From Candidatus Latescibacterota bacterium (GTDB lineage: Bacteria; Latescibacterota; UBA2968; UBA8231), in assembly GCA_022825185.1 (NCBI GenBank), contig JAJDYK010000204.1:1-7964 (forward strand): a stretch of DNA of 7,964 nucleotides, read 5' to 3'. Shown one piece after another: positions 1 to 7,062 of this stretch. The notes beneath the pieces are model-generated. The model was not told the DNA's origin. It saw only the letters and a list, made by a program, of their open reading frames with translations, and did no database searches. Numbering within the stretch: the first letter of the stretch is position 1; the number at the start of each line of letters is the position of its first letter. Made by a program: the position numbers and the translations under genes.

Positions 1-894
1 GACTACAAGGGCGGCTACTTCCCCGTGCCGCCAACGGACTCGCTGCAAGACATCCGCACCGAGATGGTGCAGACCATGCTCGCCTGCGGCATCGACACCG
101 AGATCCACCACCACGAGGTGGGCACCGCCGGCCAAGGCGAGATCGACATTCGCTTTTGTCCGCTGTTGATCTGCGGCGATCGGATGATGATGTATAAGTA
201 CATCGTCAAGAATGTGGCGCGTCAGCACGGCAAGACGGCCACGTTCATGCCCAAGCCGCTGTTTGAGGACAACGGCACGGGCATGCACACCCACCAGAGC
301 CTGTGGCAGGGCGATACGCCTTTGTTTGCTGGCAGTGGCTACGCCGGGCTGAGCCAGATGGCGTTGCACTACATCGGCGGGCTGTTGCACCACGCACCTG
401 CGCTGTTGGCGTTTACCAATCCGACGACCAACTCCTACAAGCGGCTGGTGCCCGGCTACGAAGCGCCGGTGAACTTGGCCTATTCGCAGCGCAACCGCAG
501 TGCGTCGGTGCGCATTCCGATGTATTCGCCTTCGCCCAAGAGCAAGCGGGTGGAGTTCCGTTGTCCCGACCCGTCGTGCAACATCTACCTGGCGTTGTCG
601 GCGATGCTGATGGCGGGGTTGGACGGGATTGAGCGTCAGTTGGATCCGGGGGAGCCGCTGGACAAGAATCTGTATGATCTGTCGGCGGAGGAGCGCGCCG
701 GCGTCCCTCAGACGGCGGGTTCGTTGGAGGCGTCGTTGGATCACTTGGAGCAGGATCGGGACTTTCTGTTGCAGGGGGATGTATTTTCTGACGATCTGAT
801 CGACGCGTGGATTGACTACAAGCGCACCGAGGAGGTCGACGCTATCCGCTTGCGGCCGCATCCCTATGAGTTCGCACTCTACTACGACGTGTAA
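1..894 (+). CDS. glnA: Glutamine synthetase type I-beta, C-terminal part (5' end outside window)
   Basis: Makes glutamine from glutamate, ammonia and ATP in the cytoplasm, as a dodecamer in the family. The frame is open from base 1, so the start lies upstream; 297 residues are visible and about 173 are missing compared with the E. coli enzyme. Visible signatures, in window residue numbers: the [12 protein letters not shown] block with metal-binding Glu39 and Glu47, NGTGMHTH with His96, [23 protein letters not shown] with Arg166 and Arg171, and the C-terminal [11 protein letters not shown]. The spacings 39-47-96-166 match E. coli E212, E220, H269 and R339 exactly (offset 173). The adenylylation motif is kept as NLYDLS with Tyr225 (E. 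coli Tyr397 region), which marks the I-beta subtype and predicts control by a GlnE-type adenylyltransferase. Its codons are richer in third-position G than the genes that follow. A strong terminator lies 24 bases past the stop. The identification is secure. Confidence 0.97.
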   Translation, partial: DYKGGYFPVPPTDSLQDIRTEMVQTMLACGIDTEIHHHEVGTAGQGEIDIRFCPLLICGDRMMMYKYIVKNVARQHGKTATFMPKPLFEDNGTGMHTHQSLWQGDTPLFAGSGYAGLSQMALHYIGGLLHHAPALLAFTNPTTNSYKRLVPGYEAPVNLAYSQRNRSASVRIPMYSPSPKSKRVEFRCPDPSCNIYLALSAMLMAGLDGIERQLDPGEPLDKNLYDLSAEERAGVPQTAGSLEASLDHLEQDRDFLLQGDVFSDDLIDAWIDYKRTEEVDAIRLRPHPYEFALYYDV

Positions 895-918
895 ATAACA
901 ACTACCTACAAACTACAC

Positions 919-953
919 AAAGGGGCGATGCCAGCTTGGCATCGCCCCTTTTT
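919..953 (+). terminator. Rho-independent terminator after glnA
   Basis: A perfect inverted repeat pairs 922-933 (ggggcgatgcca) with 937-948 (tggcatcgcccc) around a 3-base gct loop. The U-tract at 949-953 follows directly and can also pair with the three A residues at 919-921. The 12 bp GC-rich stem, tiny loop and T-run are textbook for an intrinsic terminator. It separates glnA from the CBM9-like gene. Confidence 0.93.
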
Positions 954-958
954 ACATT

Positions 959-987
959 TTGGTACACCCGCGCGATTTTCGTATATT
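959..987 (+). promoter_or_regulatory. Candidate sigma70-type promoter for the CBM9-like gene
   Basis: TTGGTA at 959-964 (4 of 6 matches to TTGACA) and TATATT at 982-987 (5 of 6 matches to TATAAT) are separated by 17 bases. The pair sits just after the glnA terminator and 25 bases before the start codon, which predicts a leader of roughly 20 bases. The position fits a new transcription unit. The host's sigma-factor consensus is not known, so this is an inference. Confidence 0.42.
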
Positions 988-1001
988 TAGCCCCTTAAAT
1001 T

Positions 1002-1007
1002 AAGGAG
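1002..1007 (+). promoter_or_regulatory. Strong Shine-Dalgarno site for the CBM9-like gene
   Basis: AAGGAG at 1002-1007 ends five bases before the ATG at 1013. It is the clearest ribosome-binding site in the window and fixes that start. The two genes behind it have weaker sites. Confidence 0.7.
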
Positions 1008-1012
1008 AATGT

Positions 1013-1807
1013 ATGCCCTTCTTGACGATTCTCATGCTCGCCATCCTCCCACTCGCCGCGCACGCTGGAGCAGGACTACAGGCGCACTACACAGTCCAAC
1101 GCGCGCTCGAACCGGTCGTCGTCGATGGCAAATTGGACGAATTCTCGTGGGAGAGGGCGCATCAAATCAACCGCTTTGAACGCATCCTCAACGATTACGA
1201 CGAAGTGCTCTTTCCCACGCGGGCGAAGATGCTGTGGGATGGCGATTACTTTTACTTTGCCTTCGTCTGTCAAGATGCGGACATGTGGGCTATCTACGAC
1301 CAAGAAGACGATCCGATGTGGAGCGAGGAAGTCGTGGAGGTCTTTATCGACCCCGATGGCGATGGCAAGCGCTACCTAGAGTTGGAGGTCAACCCGCTCA
1401 ATGCGGTCGTCGATTTGCTAATCTACTCGGTATCGCCCGAGTGGCACTCGTCCAAAGACTGGGATATCGCCGGGCTTAAAACAGCGGTCCAAGCTTACGG
1501 CACCGTGAACGACTCGCTCGCGCTCGACCAAGGCTGGACCGCGGAAATCGCCATTCCCTGGGCCGCTATGGCAGATAGCGTCACCGGCGGTGCGCGTCCG
1601 ACAGCCGGCGATGTCTGGCGGCTCAATCTCTACCGCATCGAACGCAAGGGCGGGCGCAATCTAAAAAGCCGCCTAAACGACCCCGCAGTTCCAGACTCGC
1701 TCCAGCAGCACTACCACGAGCAAACCGAGTACACGGCCTGGAGCGAGACCTACCAGCGCGGCTTTCACCACCCCGCCCGCTTTGGCGCGGTGCAATTTGC
1801 GGAATAA
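1013..1807 (+). CDS. Secreted carbohydrate-binding family 9-like (CBM9/DOMON-like) protein
   Basis: A 264-residue exported protein with a single CBM9-like beta-sandwich and no catalytic domain. Residues 1-18 form a signal peptide (hydrophobic stretch, then AHA with cleavage before Gly19). The family pattern follows in order: VVVDGKLDEFSWERA (35-49), AKMLWDGDYFYFAF (71-84), the acidic VEVFIDPDGDGKRY segment (108-121) with an Asp-rich turn that could hold calcium, LEVNPLNAVVDLLIY (124-138), GWTAEIAIPWAAM (174-186), GDVWRLNLYRIER (199-211), and the closing FHHPARFGAVQF (251-262). Proteins of this type bind sugars in xylanases, but many stand-alone versions have no known ligand, so sugar binding here is only an inference from fold. 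The next gene, another exported protein, starts six bases after its stop, so the two are probably co-transcribed. A clear AAGGAG site fixes the start. Confidence 0.85.
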   Translation: MPFLTILMLAILPLAAHAGAGLQAHYTVQRALEPVVVDGKLDEFSWERAHQINRFERILNDYDEVLFPTRAKMLWDGDYFYFAFVCQDADMWAIYDQEDDPMWSEEVVEVFIDPDGDGKRYLELEVNPLNAVVDLLIYSVSPEWHSSKDWDIAGLKTAVQAYGTVNDSLALDQGWTAEIAIPWAAMADSVTGGARPTAGDVWRLNLYRIERKGGRNLKSRLNDPAVPDSLQQHYHEQTEYTAWSETYQRGFHHPARFGAVQFAE

Positions 1808-1813
1808 GAGACC

Positions 1814-2401
1814 ATGAATAAGCTCTTAGCCCTCTGTCTTTTACTCGCCCTGCCGGCGCTGGCCGTAGCCGACGTACAAGGCATGGTGTGGATCGGCCCA
1901 GACTTCTACATCGACAAGTACGAGTACCCCAACCAACACGGTACTCTCCCTAAAGTCGAAGTCACGTGGGTCGAAGCAGAATCGCTCTGTGCAGCACAGG
2001 GCAAGCGGCTGTGTACCGAACAGGAATGGCAGAAAGCCTGCACCGGGCCGCAAAACTTCGCGTACTCGTATGGCACGGAATTCGAGCCGGGACGCTGCAA
2101 TACGCGCTTTGCCGTCGATGGGGTCTGGCAACGCGGGCCGGGCCTAGCGCCCAGCGGCGCGTATGCAGGCTGTACCAACGCCTATGGGGTCTATGACATG
2201 ATCGGCAATGCTTGGGAGTGGACCGCGTCTTGGTATTCACACTCCGATCGCTGGCGGATCGTGCGCGGCGGCTCCTTCTTCCACAACGTCAACCTAGCCC
2301 GCGCCGACGCCCGCTACGGGCGGTTCCTCGATCCCGACTATCGCCTCGATTTAGTGGGTTTCCGCTGCTGTCTCTCGGCGACTCCGCCCCAAACGCCGTA
2401 A
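1814..2401 (+). CDS. Secreted SUMF1/FGE-sulfatase-fold protein, lacking the FGE cysteine pair
   Basis: A 195-residue exported protein with one short formylglycine-generating-enzyme-like (SUMF1) domain. Residues 1-19 are a signal peptide (LALPALAVA, cleavage before Asp20). Family blocks: FYIDKYEYPN (31-40), VTWVEAESLCAAQGKRLCTEQEW (50-72), AYGVYDMIGNAWEWT (123-137), RIVRGGSFF (148-156) and the terminal VGFRCC (181-186). True FGEs carry two copper-binding cysteines shortly after the GGS block (the CHxSYC motif); here that stretch reads FHNVNLARADAR with no cysteine. Formylglycine formation is therefore unlikely, and a binding or other SUMF1-family role is more plausible. The mature chain has seven cysteines (59, 67, 76, 95, 120, 185, 186), which suits disulfides outside the cytoplasm. 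The gene lies six bases after the CBM9-like gene, with only a weak AGAGA site, so translation may depend on the upstream gene. The substrate is unknown. Confidence 0.85.
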   Translation: MNKLLALCLLLALPALAVADVQGMVWIGPDFYIDKYEYPNQHGTLPKVEVTWVEAESLCAAQGKRLCTEQEWQKACTGPQNFAYSYGTEFEPGRCNTRFAVDGVWQRGPGLAPSGAYAGCTNAYGVYDMIGNAWEWTASWYSHSDRWRIVRGGSFFHNVNLARADARYGRFLDPDYRLDLVGFRCCLSATPPQTP

Positions 2402-2405
2402 CGCC

Positions 2406-2942
2406 ATGGCCATTCGCAAAGTGTCGCGGATGGGGCATCCAGTGCTGCGCCAACGCGCCGCAGAGATCCCCCCTGCCCAGATGCAAAGCCCCTCGATACA
2501 GCGCTTGATCGACGACATGATCGAGACCATGATCGACTACGAGGGCATTGGCTTGGCCGCGCCGCAAGTCTTTGAGCCCTTGCGGCTGATCGTCCTCGGC
2601 GACCCCGCAGCCGATCCCCAAGACGAGGGCGCCATCCCGCTGACCGTACTCTTCAATCCGCAGTTTATCGCCCAGTCGTCCGAATGCTTAGATGCTTGGG
2701 AAGGCTGCTTGAGCATCCCCCAATTGCGCGGCGTCGTCCCGCGCGCGGCAGCCGTTGAGGTCCGGGGCTACGACCGCGAAGGTCGCGTGGTGGAACAGGC
2801 GGCAGAAGGGCTTTTCGCCCGCGTCCTCCAGCACGAAATCGACCATCTCGACGGCGTGCTCTTCTTAGACCGCATGGACGATCTACAAACCCTTACTTTC
2901 GTAGAGGAATACCAGCGCTATTGGCTCGATGCCGAAGCGTGA
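2406..2942 (+). CDS. def: Peptide deformylase
   Basis: Removes the formyl group from the N-terminal methionine of new proteins in the cytoplasm. The 178-residue chain has all three family motifs: GIGLAAPQ (47-54), EGCLS (99-103) with metal ligand Cys101, and QHEIDHLDG (142-150) with metal ligands His143 and His147 and catalytic Glu144. Length matches the bacterial enzyme (about 170 residues). The start at 2406 lies four bases after the stop of the SUMF1-like gene. No convincing Shine-Dalgarno is visible, so translational coupling to the upstream gene is likely. In many bacteria def sits next to fmt (methionyl-tRNA formyltransferase), but no fmt is visible here; instead it ends a small group of exported-protein genes. 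The identification is secure and the setting is unusual. Confidence 0.96.
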   Translation: MAIRKVSRMGHPVLRQRAAEIPPAQMQSPSIQRLIDDMIETMIDYEGIGLAAPQVFEPLRLIVLGDPAADPQDEGAIPLTVLFNPQFIAQSSECLDAWEGCLSIPQLRGVVPRAAAVEVRGYDREGRVVEQAAEGLFARVLQHEIDHLDGVLFLDRMDDLQTLTFVEEYQRYWLDAEA

Positions 2943-2957
2943 GGCCGCCAGGCCGAC

Positions 2958-2985
2958 TTGACAATCGCCTCAGACCTCGTACTAT
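2958..2985 (+). promoter_or_regulatory. Candidate sigma70-type promoter for the oxidoreductase gene group
   Basis: In the 79-base gap after def, a perfect TTGACA box at 2958-2963 is followed 16 bases later by TACTAT at 2980-2985 (4 of 6 matches to TATAAT). Transcription would begin near 2992, about 30 bases before the ATG at 3022. It is the best promoter-like match in the window and implies that the oxidoreductase and the closely packed genes after it form their own unit. Confidence 0.5.
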
Positions 2986-3021
2986 GTTTTCGTTCATTCC
3001 CCAATCCCCTCAGATAGGACC

Positions 3022-6000
3022 ATGGATCCCCGCTTCTCACTCGAACAAGGCACGGGCATTTACACCGGCAACGAGCTGATCGTTAAGGGTGCCTTAGAAA
3101 GCCAAGTCGGCGTCATTACCGGGTACCCCGGCTCGCCCTTGGCCGAGCTTTTCGAGACCCTCGAAAACAACAAGGACCTCTTTAACGAACACGGCATCGT
3201 CGCGCAGATCGCCAACAACGAAGCCCTCGCTGCCGCCCGCCTCAACGGCTCGCAGATGGAGGGCATTCGCGCCTTGGGCGTGATGAAGAGCGTCGGCCTA
3301 CACGTGGCGGCCGATGGATTGGCCCTCGGCAACATGGTCGGGGCCTCGCCCAGCGGAGGAGTCCTAATCGCCGTAGGCGACGACACTTGGTCGGAGGGAA
3401 CCCAAGTACCGGCTGATTCGCGCTTTCTGTCCCAGCATCTCTACATCCCGGTCCTCGAACCCGCAACTTTTCAGGAGATCAAAGACTGGGTCGGACACGG
3501 CTTTGAGCTGTCGCGCCGCTCGGGTCTCTATCTGACCTATCTAGTCACCTCCAATCAAGCCGACGGCGGCGGCAGCGTCACCGTCTATCCCAATCGCTTT
3601 GCCCCCCTCAACCACAAGCAGCGCATCGCGCTGGACACCAGCACCATTTGCTCTGACGAGCGCGTCATCATCCCACCGGCCACCGCGCACAAAGAGCGCG
3701 AAGTAGTACACCAGCGCTATCCCCACTTGTGGCAGCTAGCGCGGGAGGCGGGTATCAACCAAATCCTCTATCCCCCGAGTGCAGGTCCCAAGCCGCTGGG
3801 CTTTATCACTTCCGGCTTGGCTTATAGCTATCTCGAACACGCTCTGCACATCCTCGGGCTAACCGGGCATTTCCCTATCCTCAAGCTGGGCATTACCTAC
3901 CCAGTCGATCCCCACATGATCGCGCGCTTTGCCGATTGTGCGCAAACTTTCTGCGTGGTCGAGGAAAAGCGGCCCTTTATCGAGCCTCAGATCGCCGCTG
4001 AGTTGACGCGGCAAAGAGAACTCGGCTCCGCGCTGTGGGGCAAGCGCTTCCCGGGCAACACTCCAGGCTTTCCCGATATCCAGGGCCTGCACCCCTCGCT
4101 CATCGTCCAAACCCTAGCGCGCCTCTTCGTTGCGCTAGACGCCGAGCTACCCATCGACCGCGAGAAACTACAGGCCGAACTCAACACCTTGGCCCCTGTG
4201 ATCTCCACCGCGACCGTGCCACCGCGCTCGCCTTCCTTCTGCCCGGGGTGCCCACACCGCGACTCGGCCAGCGTGCTCAAGAAAGCCGCGGCCGACTTGG
4301 CTTCGCCCTCTGACGGGCAAGCCCCGATAGATTTGGTCTTCCACGGCGATATTGGCTGCTATTCCATGCTCAAATACGCGCCGTTTTCCGAGCTGATGCA
4401 CAACCTTTCTGGCATGGGCCTAGGCGGCGGCACAGGCGCGGGCATCGATCCCTTTATCGACAACAAACAACTCGTCTTCATGGGGGATTCGACCTTCTTC
4501 CACACCGGCATGATCGCCATCTCCGACTCCATCAAAAACGGCCAAGACATCACCTACATTATCCTCGACAACAAGACCACGGCCATGACCGGGCACCAGC
4601 CTACGCCAGGCGTGGACGTCGATGTGTTAGGTAAACCAACCTTTGCCCAAGACATCGAAAAGGCCGTCGCCGGCCTAGCGGGCGACTCATCGACCTTTAT
4701 CGCCCGCATGGATCCATCCCAGCGCCAGAACTACGACGCCCTCGTCCGCAAAACCCTGCTCCGCGACGGCGTCAAAATCATCATCGCCGACAAGGAATGC
4801 GGCATCACCTACCACCGCCGCGAGCGGGCGCACCAGAGCGCAATCGCCAAAGAACAGGGCTTCCTGCCGGTCGAAAAGCACATCAACATCAGCGAAGACG
4901 TCTGCGAATACTGCCTCGAATGCACCCAATCCACCGGCTGTAGCGGCCTGACGGTCGCGTCCGCCACCGAGTACGGCCCCAAGATCGCCATCGACCCCTC
5001 CTCTTGCGTTGCCGACGGAGCCTGCACCCGGGTCGAAGTCGGCGATGGCGACAAAACCTGTCCATCTTTTGAGGAAATCACCGTCCAGCGCAAAGCCCCT
5101 CCCACCATCTCGACCCCGCCCATTGACGCCGGTCAGTTGCCCGCGCCACCCCAGCGTCCTCTAACCGACATCTGGTACACCTACATAGCCGGAGTCGGTG
5201 GCATGGGCGTCAACGTGGTGGCCTCGGTCTTAGCCCAAGCCGGGGTGCGACAGGGCTACGAAGTGCGACTGACCAACAAGAAGGGGCTGGCCATCCGCAA
5301 CGGCTCGGTTTATTCGCATTTGAGCTACTCACCCAAGGGCACCCCCGTCTCCCCGCTGATTCCCTGCGGCAAGGCCGACCTGCTCCTCGGGCTCGACGTA
5401 CTCGAAGCGGCGCGGGGACTCGAACCCGAAGGCCGCTACCGCATCGCCCACCCGGAGCGCACCGCCGCCATCGTCAACACCGCCAAGACTCCCACGATTG
5501 ACACCCTCATCGGCCAAGAAGACTTCTCGGCAGAAGATCAAGCCGATCTGATCCACCAACACACCTGTTCAGACGAGTACTTCGGTGCCGACCTCTTCCG
5601 CATCTCCGAGCACTACTTGGGCAACAAACTCTACGCCAACATTATGATGCTCGGCGTGGCCTTCCAGCGCGGGCTGCTCTCCCTAGAGCTAGATACCTTG
5701 CTCTGGGCCATAGGCCAAGCCGTGCGCCGCGACCTAGAGACCAACCTAAAAGCCTTTAACATGGGGCGGTACCTGGCGCTCGATCCGAACCATTTTCCGC
5801 TCGAAGAACAACCACTTAGCTACGCCGAACTCGTCGCCGACAAAACTGCGCTGTTGGCCAAGAAGAAAGGCAAGCGCGTCGCCGAGGCCTACCGCAACCG
5901 CATCCGCGACACACCCGTCGCCACGGCGCGGCGGCACTTTGCGCTGCGGGTGTACGACCTAATCCAGTACGAAAACCTCACGTACGCCGACCGCTACATC

Positions 6001-6576
6001 CATCAAGTGCTCGCCGTGCAGGCCAAGGACGGACCCGAGTTCGACTTTGCGGCCACCCGCGCGGTCATCTATCAACTCGCCAAGGTCCTCGCCATCAAAG
6101 ACGAAATCTACGTGGCCTATCTGCTCACCTGTGAGGAGAAATACCGCCGCGACCGCCGCCGCTACAACATCGACCCGAGCCGTGGCGACCGCATCCGCTA
6201 CCGCCACCTGAACCGACCGCACCTGCGCCTCTTTGGCCGCGACTTCCGCCCGGATCTCAAGCTAGGTGACAGGTCGCTGAAGTGGGTTGCTCGCATGAAG
6301 TTCCTCCGCCGGCTCTGCTCCTCGTGGTGGCACCGCGAAGAACGCGACTTCGCCGCTTGGTACGAAGGCCTGATCGCCGACTTTTCCCCGCAATCCGCAG
6401 ACGAGTACTACACCTGGGTGCAAGTTCTGTCCCTGCCCGAGGAGGTGCGCGGCTACCGAGGCGTCCGACAGCCAAAAATGGAGGCAGCCAAAAAGCGAGC
6501 CGCCGAGTTGCTAGCCGGGCGCGAGACCGCTCCAGACCCAGCACTGGTACAGATCTCCGTATCCACTGGAAGCTAA
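3022..6576 (+). CDS. Fused indolepyruvate:ferredoxin oxidoreductase-type 2-oxoacid oxidoreductase
   Basis: A cytoplasmic, TPP- and Fe-S-dependent enzyme that oxidatively decarboxylates a 2-oxo acid to acyl-CoA, passing electrons to ferredoxin. The family's best-known substrates are indolepyruvate and phenylpyruvate. This single 1,184-residue chain joins the IorA and IorB parts. An N-terminal pyrimidine-type TPP domain (GYPGSPLAELFE near 35, Glu67 in NNEALAAA) is followed by a middle domain, then FCPGCPHRDS with Cys407 and Cys410. The TPP/magnesium domain has GDS (488-490), Asp516-Asn517 and TAMTGHQPTPG. A cysteine-rich segment carries Cys628, 631, 634, 640 and then Cys662, 668, 680. The gamma-type domain begins at GVGGMG (724-729). 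A basic C-terminal region from about 930 to the end resembles the DUF6537-type extension of fused proteobacterial enzymes. The nearest Shine-Dalgarno (AGGA, 3016-3019) ends only two bases before the ATG. The exact 2-oxo acid is inferred, not shown. Confidence 0.92.
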   Translation: MDPRFSLEQGTGIYTGNELIVKGALESQVGVITGYPGSPLAELFETLENNKDLFNEHGIVAQIANNEALAAARLNGSQMEGIRALGVMKSVGLHVAADGLALGNMVGASPSGGVLIAVGDDTWSEGTQVPADSRFLSQHLYIPVLEPATFQEIKDWVGHGFELSRRSGLYLTYLVTSNQADGGGSVTVYPNRFAPLNHKQRIALDTSTICSDERVIIPPATAHKEREVVHQRYPHLWQLAREAGINQILYPPSAGPKPLGFITSGLAYSYLEHALHILGLTGHFPILKLGITYPVDPHMIARFADCAQTFCVVEEKRPFIEPQIAAELTRQRELGSALWGKRFPGNTPGFPDIQGLHPSLIVQTLARLFVALDAELPIDREKLQAELNTLAPVISTATVPPRSPSFCPGCPHRDSASVLKKAAADLASPSDGQAPIDLVFHGDIGCYSMLKYAPFSELMHNLSGMGLGGGTGAGIDPFIDNKQLVFMGDSTFFHTGMIAISDSIKNGQDITYIILDNKTTAMTGHQPTPGVDVDVLGKPTFAQDIEKAVAGLAGDSSTFIARMDPSQRQNYDALVRKTLLRDGVKIIIADKECGITYHRRERAHQSAIAKEQGFLPVEKHINISEDVCEYCLECTQSTGCSGLTVASATEYGPKIAIDPSSCVADGACTRVEVGDGDKTCPSFEEITVQRKAPPTISTPPIDAGQLPAPPQRPLTDIWYTYIAGVGGMGVNVVASVLAQAGVRQGYEVRLTNKKGLAIRNGSVYSHLSYSPKGTPVSPLIPCGKADLLLGLDVLEAARGLEPEGRYRIAHPERTAAIVNTAKTPTIDTLIGQEDFSAEDQADLIHQHTCSDEYFGADLFRISEHYLGNKLYANIMMLGVAFQRGLLSLELDTLLWAIGQAVRRDLETNLKAFNMGRYLALDPNHFPLEEQPLSYAELVADKTALLAKKKGKRVAEAYRNRIRDTPVATARRHFALRVYDLIQYENLTYADRYIHQVLAVQAKDGPEFDFAATRAVIYQLAKVLAIKDEIYVAYLLTCEEKYRRDRRRYNIDPSRGDRIRYRHLNRPHLRLFGRDFRPDLKLGDRSLKWVARMKFLRRLCSSWWHREERDFAAWYEGLIADFSPQSADEYYTWVQVLSLPEEVRGYRGVRQPKMEAAKKRAAELLAGRETAPDPALVQISVSTGS
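6568..6572 (+). promoter_or_regulatory. Shine-Dalgarno deciding the GTG start of the GNAT gene
   Basis: GGAAG at 6568-6572 lies nine bases before GTG 6582 and overlaps the last codons of the oxidoreductase gene. It supports this GTG over much earlier in-frame starts, which would bury about 100 arginine-rich, non-homologous residues inside the oxidoreductase gene. Confidence 0.5.
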
Positions 6577-6581
6577 CCTCT

Positions 6582-7049
6582 GTGATTCGCCCCTATCGCC
6601 CAGCGGACTTGCCCGCTCTCAAGCACATCACGGCCGTCTGCTTCCCCGGCGTATCCATCGACCACAACATTGAGCAGCGCTTCGGGCTAATCGGCGGACG
6701 CGACTGGCAATTCCGCAAGCTGCGCCACATTGACGACGACGTGGCCGGCGAGCGGGCGAGCGGCGTCTTTGTGTGGGAGGAAGACGGCGAGGTAGTAGGC
6801 TATATCACCACCCGCATCGACCGCGAGAGCAAAATCGGCGGGATTCCCAACCTCGCCGTCCTGCCGCATTGCCAAGGCAAGGGCGTGGGCCGCCAGCTAC
6901 TAGAACACGGTTTAGCGCATCTGCGCACCGCTGGTATGGAGTGCGCCAAAATCGAGACGCTGGCGCAAAACCCCATCGGCGCGCACTTGTATCCCAGCCT
7001 CGGCTTTGAGGAAGTCGCCCGCCAGATCCACTATTGCACGCGCCTCTAG
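6582..7049 (+). CDS. GNAT-family N-acetyltransferase
   Basis: A 155-residue protein of the GCN5-related acetyltransferase fold, which moves an acetyl (or acyl) group from CoA to an amine; the acceptor cannot be told from sequence. It starts with the usual IRPYRPADLPALKHI block. A central VVGYITTR strand follows, then motif A: IPNLAVLPHCQGKGVGRQLL, where QGKGVG at residues 98-103 is the CoA pyrophosphate loop. The end carries the IETLAQN and HLYPSLGFEEVAR blocks (NPIGAHLYPSLGF is the typical motif B region). A length of about 155 is normal for the family. The GTG at 6582 is chosen because homology begins immediately after it and it follows the oxidoreductase stop by five bases. The same frame stays open far upstream, but that part is a shadow of the oxidoreductase gene. 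The position suggests co-transcription with its neighbours. Confidence 0.88.
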   Translation: MIRPYRPADLPALKHITAVCFPGVSIDHNIEQRFGLIGGRDWQFRKLRHIDDDVAGERASGVFVWEEDGEVVGYITTRIDRESKIGGIPNLAVLPHCQGKGVGRQLLEHGLAHLRTAGMECAKIETLAQNPIGAHLYPSLGFEEVARQIHYCTRL

Positions 7050-7062
7050 AATTGGTAACGAC

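Noticed and set aside
2771..2785. CGACC-GCGAA-GGTCG hairpin inside def
   Set aside because: It lies within conserved coding sequence; five base pairs in GC-rich DNA is expected by chance.
2943..2957. GGCC-GCCA-GGCC mini-hairpin after def as a terminator
   Set aside because: The stem is only four base pairs and no T-run follows, so it is too weak to call. Read-through from def into the oxidoreductase gene is possible.
5959..6222. Antisense open frame of 87 codons across the oxidoreductase gene
   Set aside because: Its Val/Ala/Asp-rich product mirrors the codons of the sense gene, with no recognisable domain. Similar antisense frames over the other genes were discarded for the same reason.
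6282..6581. Upstream extension of the GNAT reading frame inside the oxidoreductase gene
   Set aside because: The extra 100 residues are arginine-rich, low in complexity and unlike any GNAT N-terminus; they are a frame shadow of the oxidoreductase gene. Family homology begins right at GTG 6582.
7006..7062. Earlier ATG for rpiA, giving 19 more residues
   Set aside because: The extension overlaps the GNAT coding region, and RpiA homology starts at the ATG at 7063.
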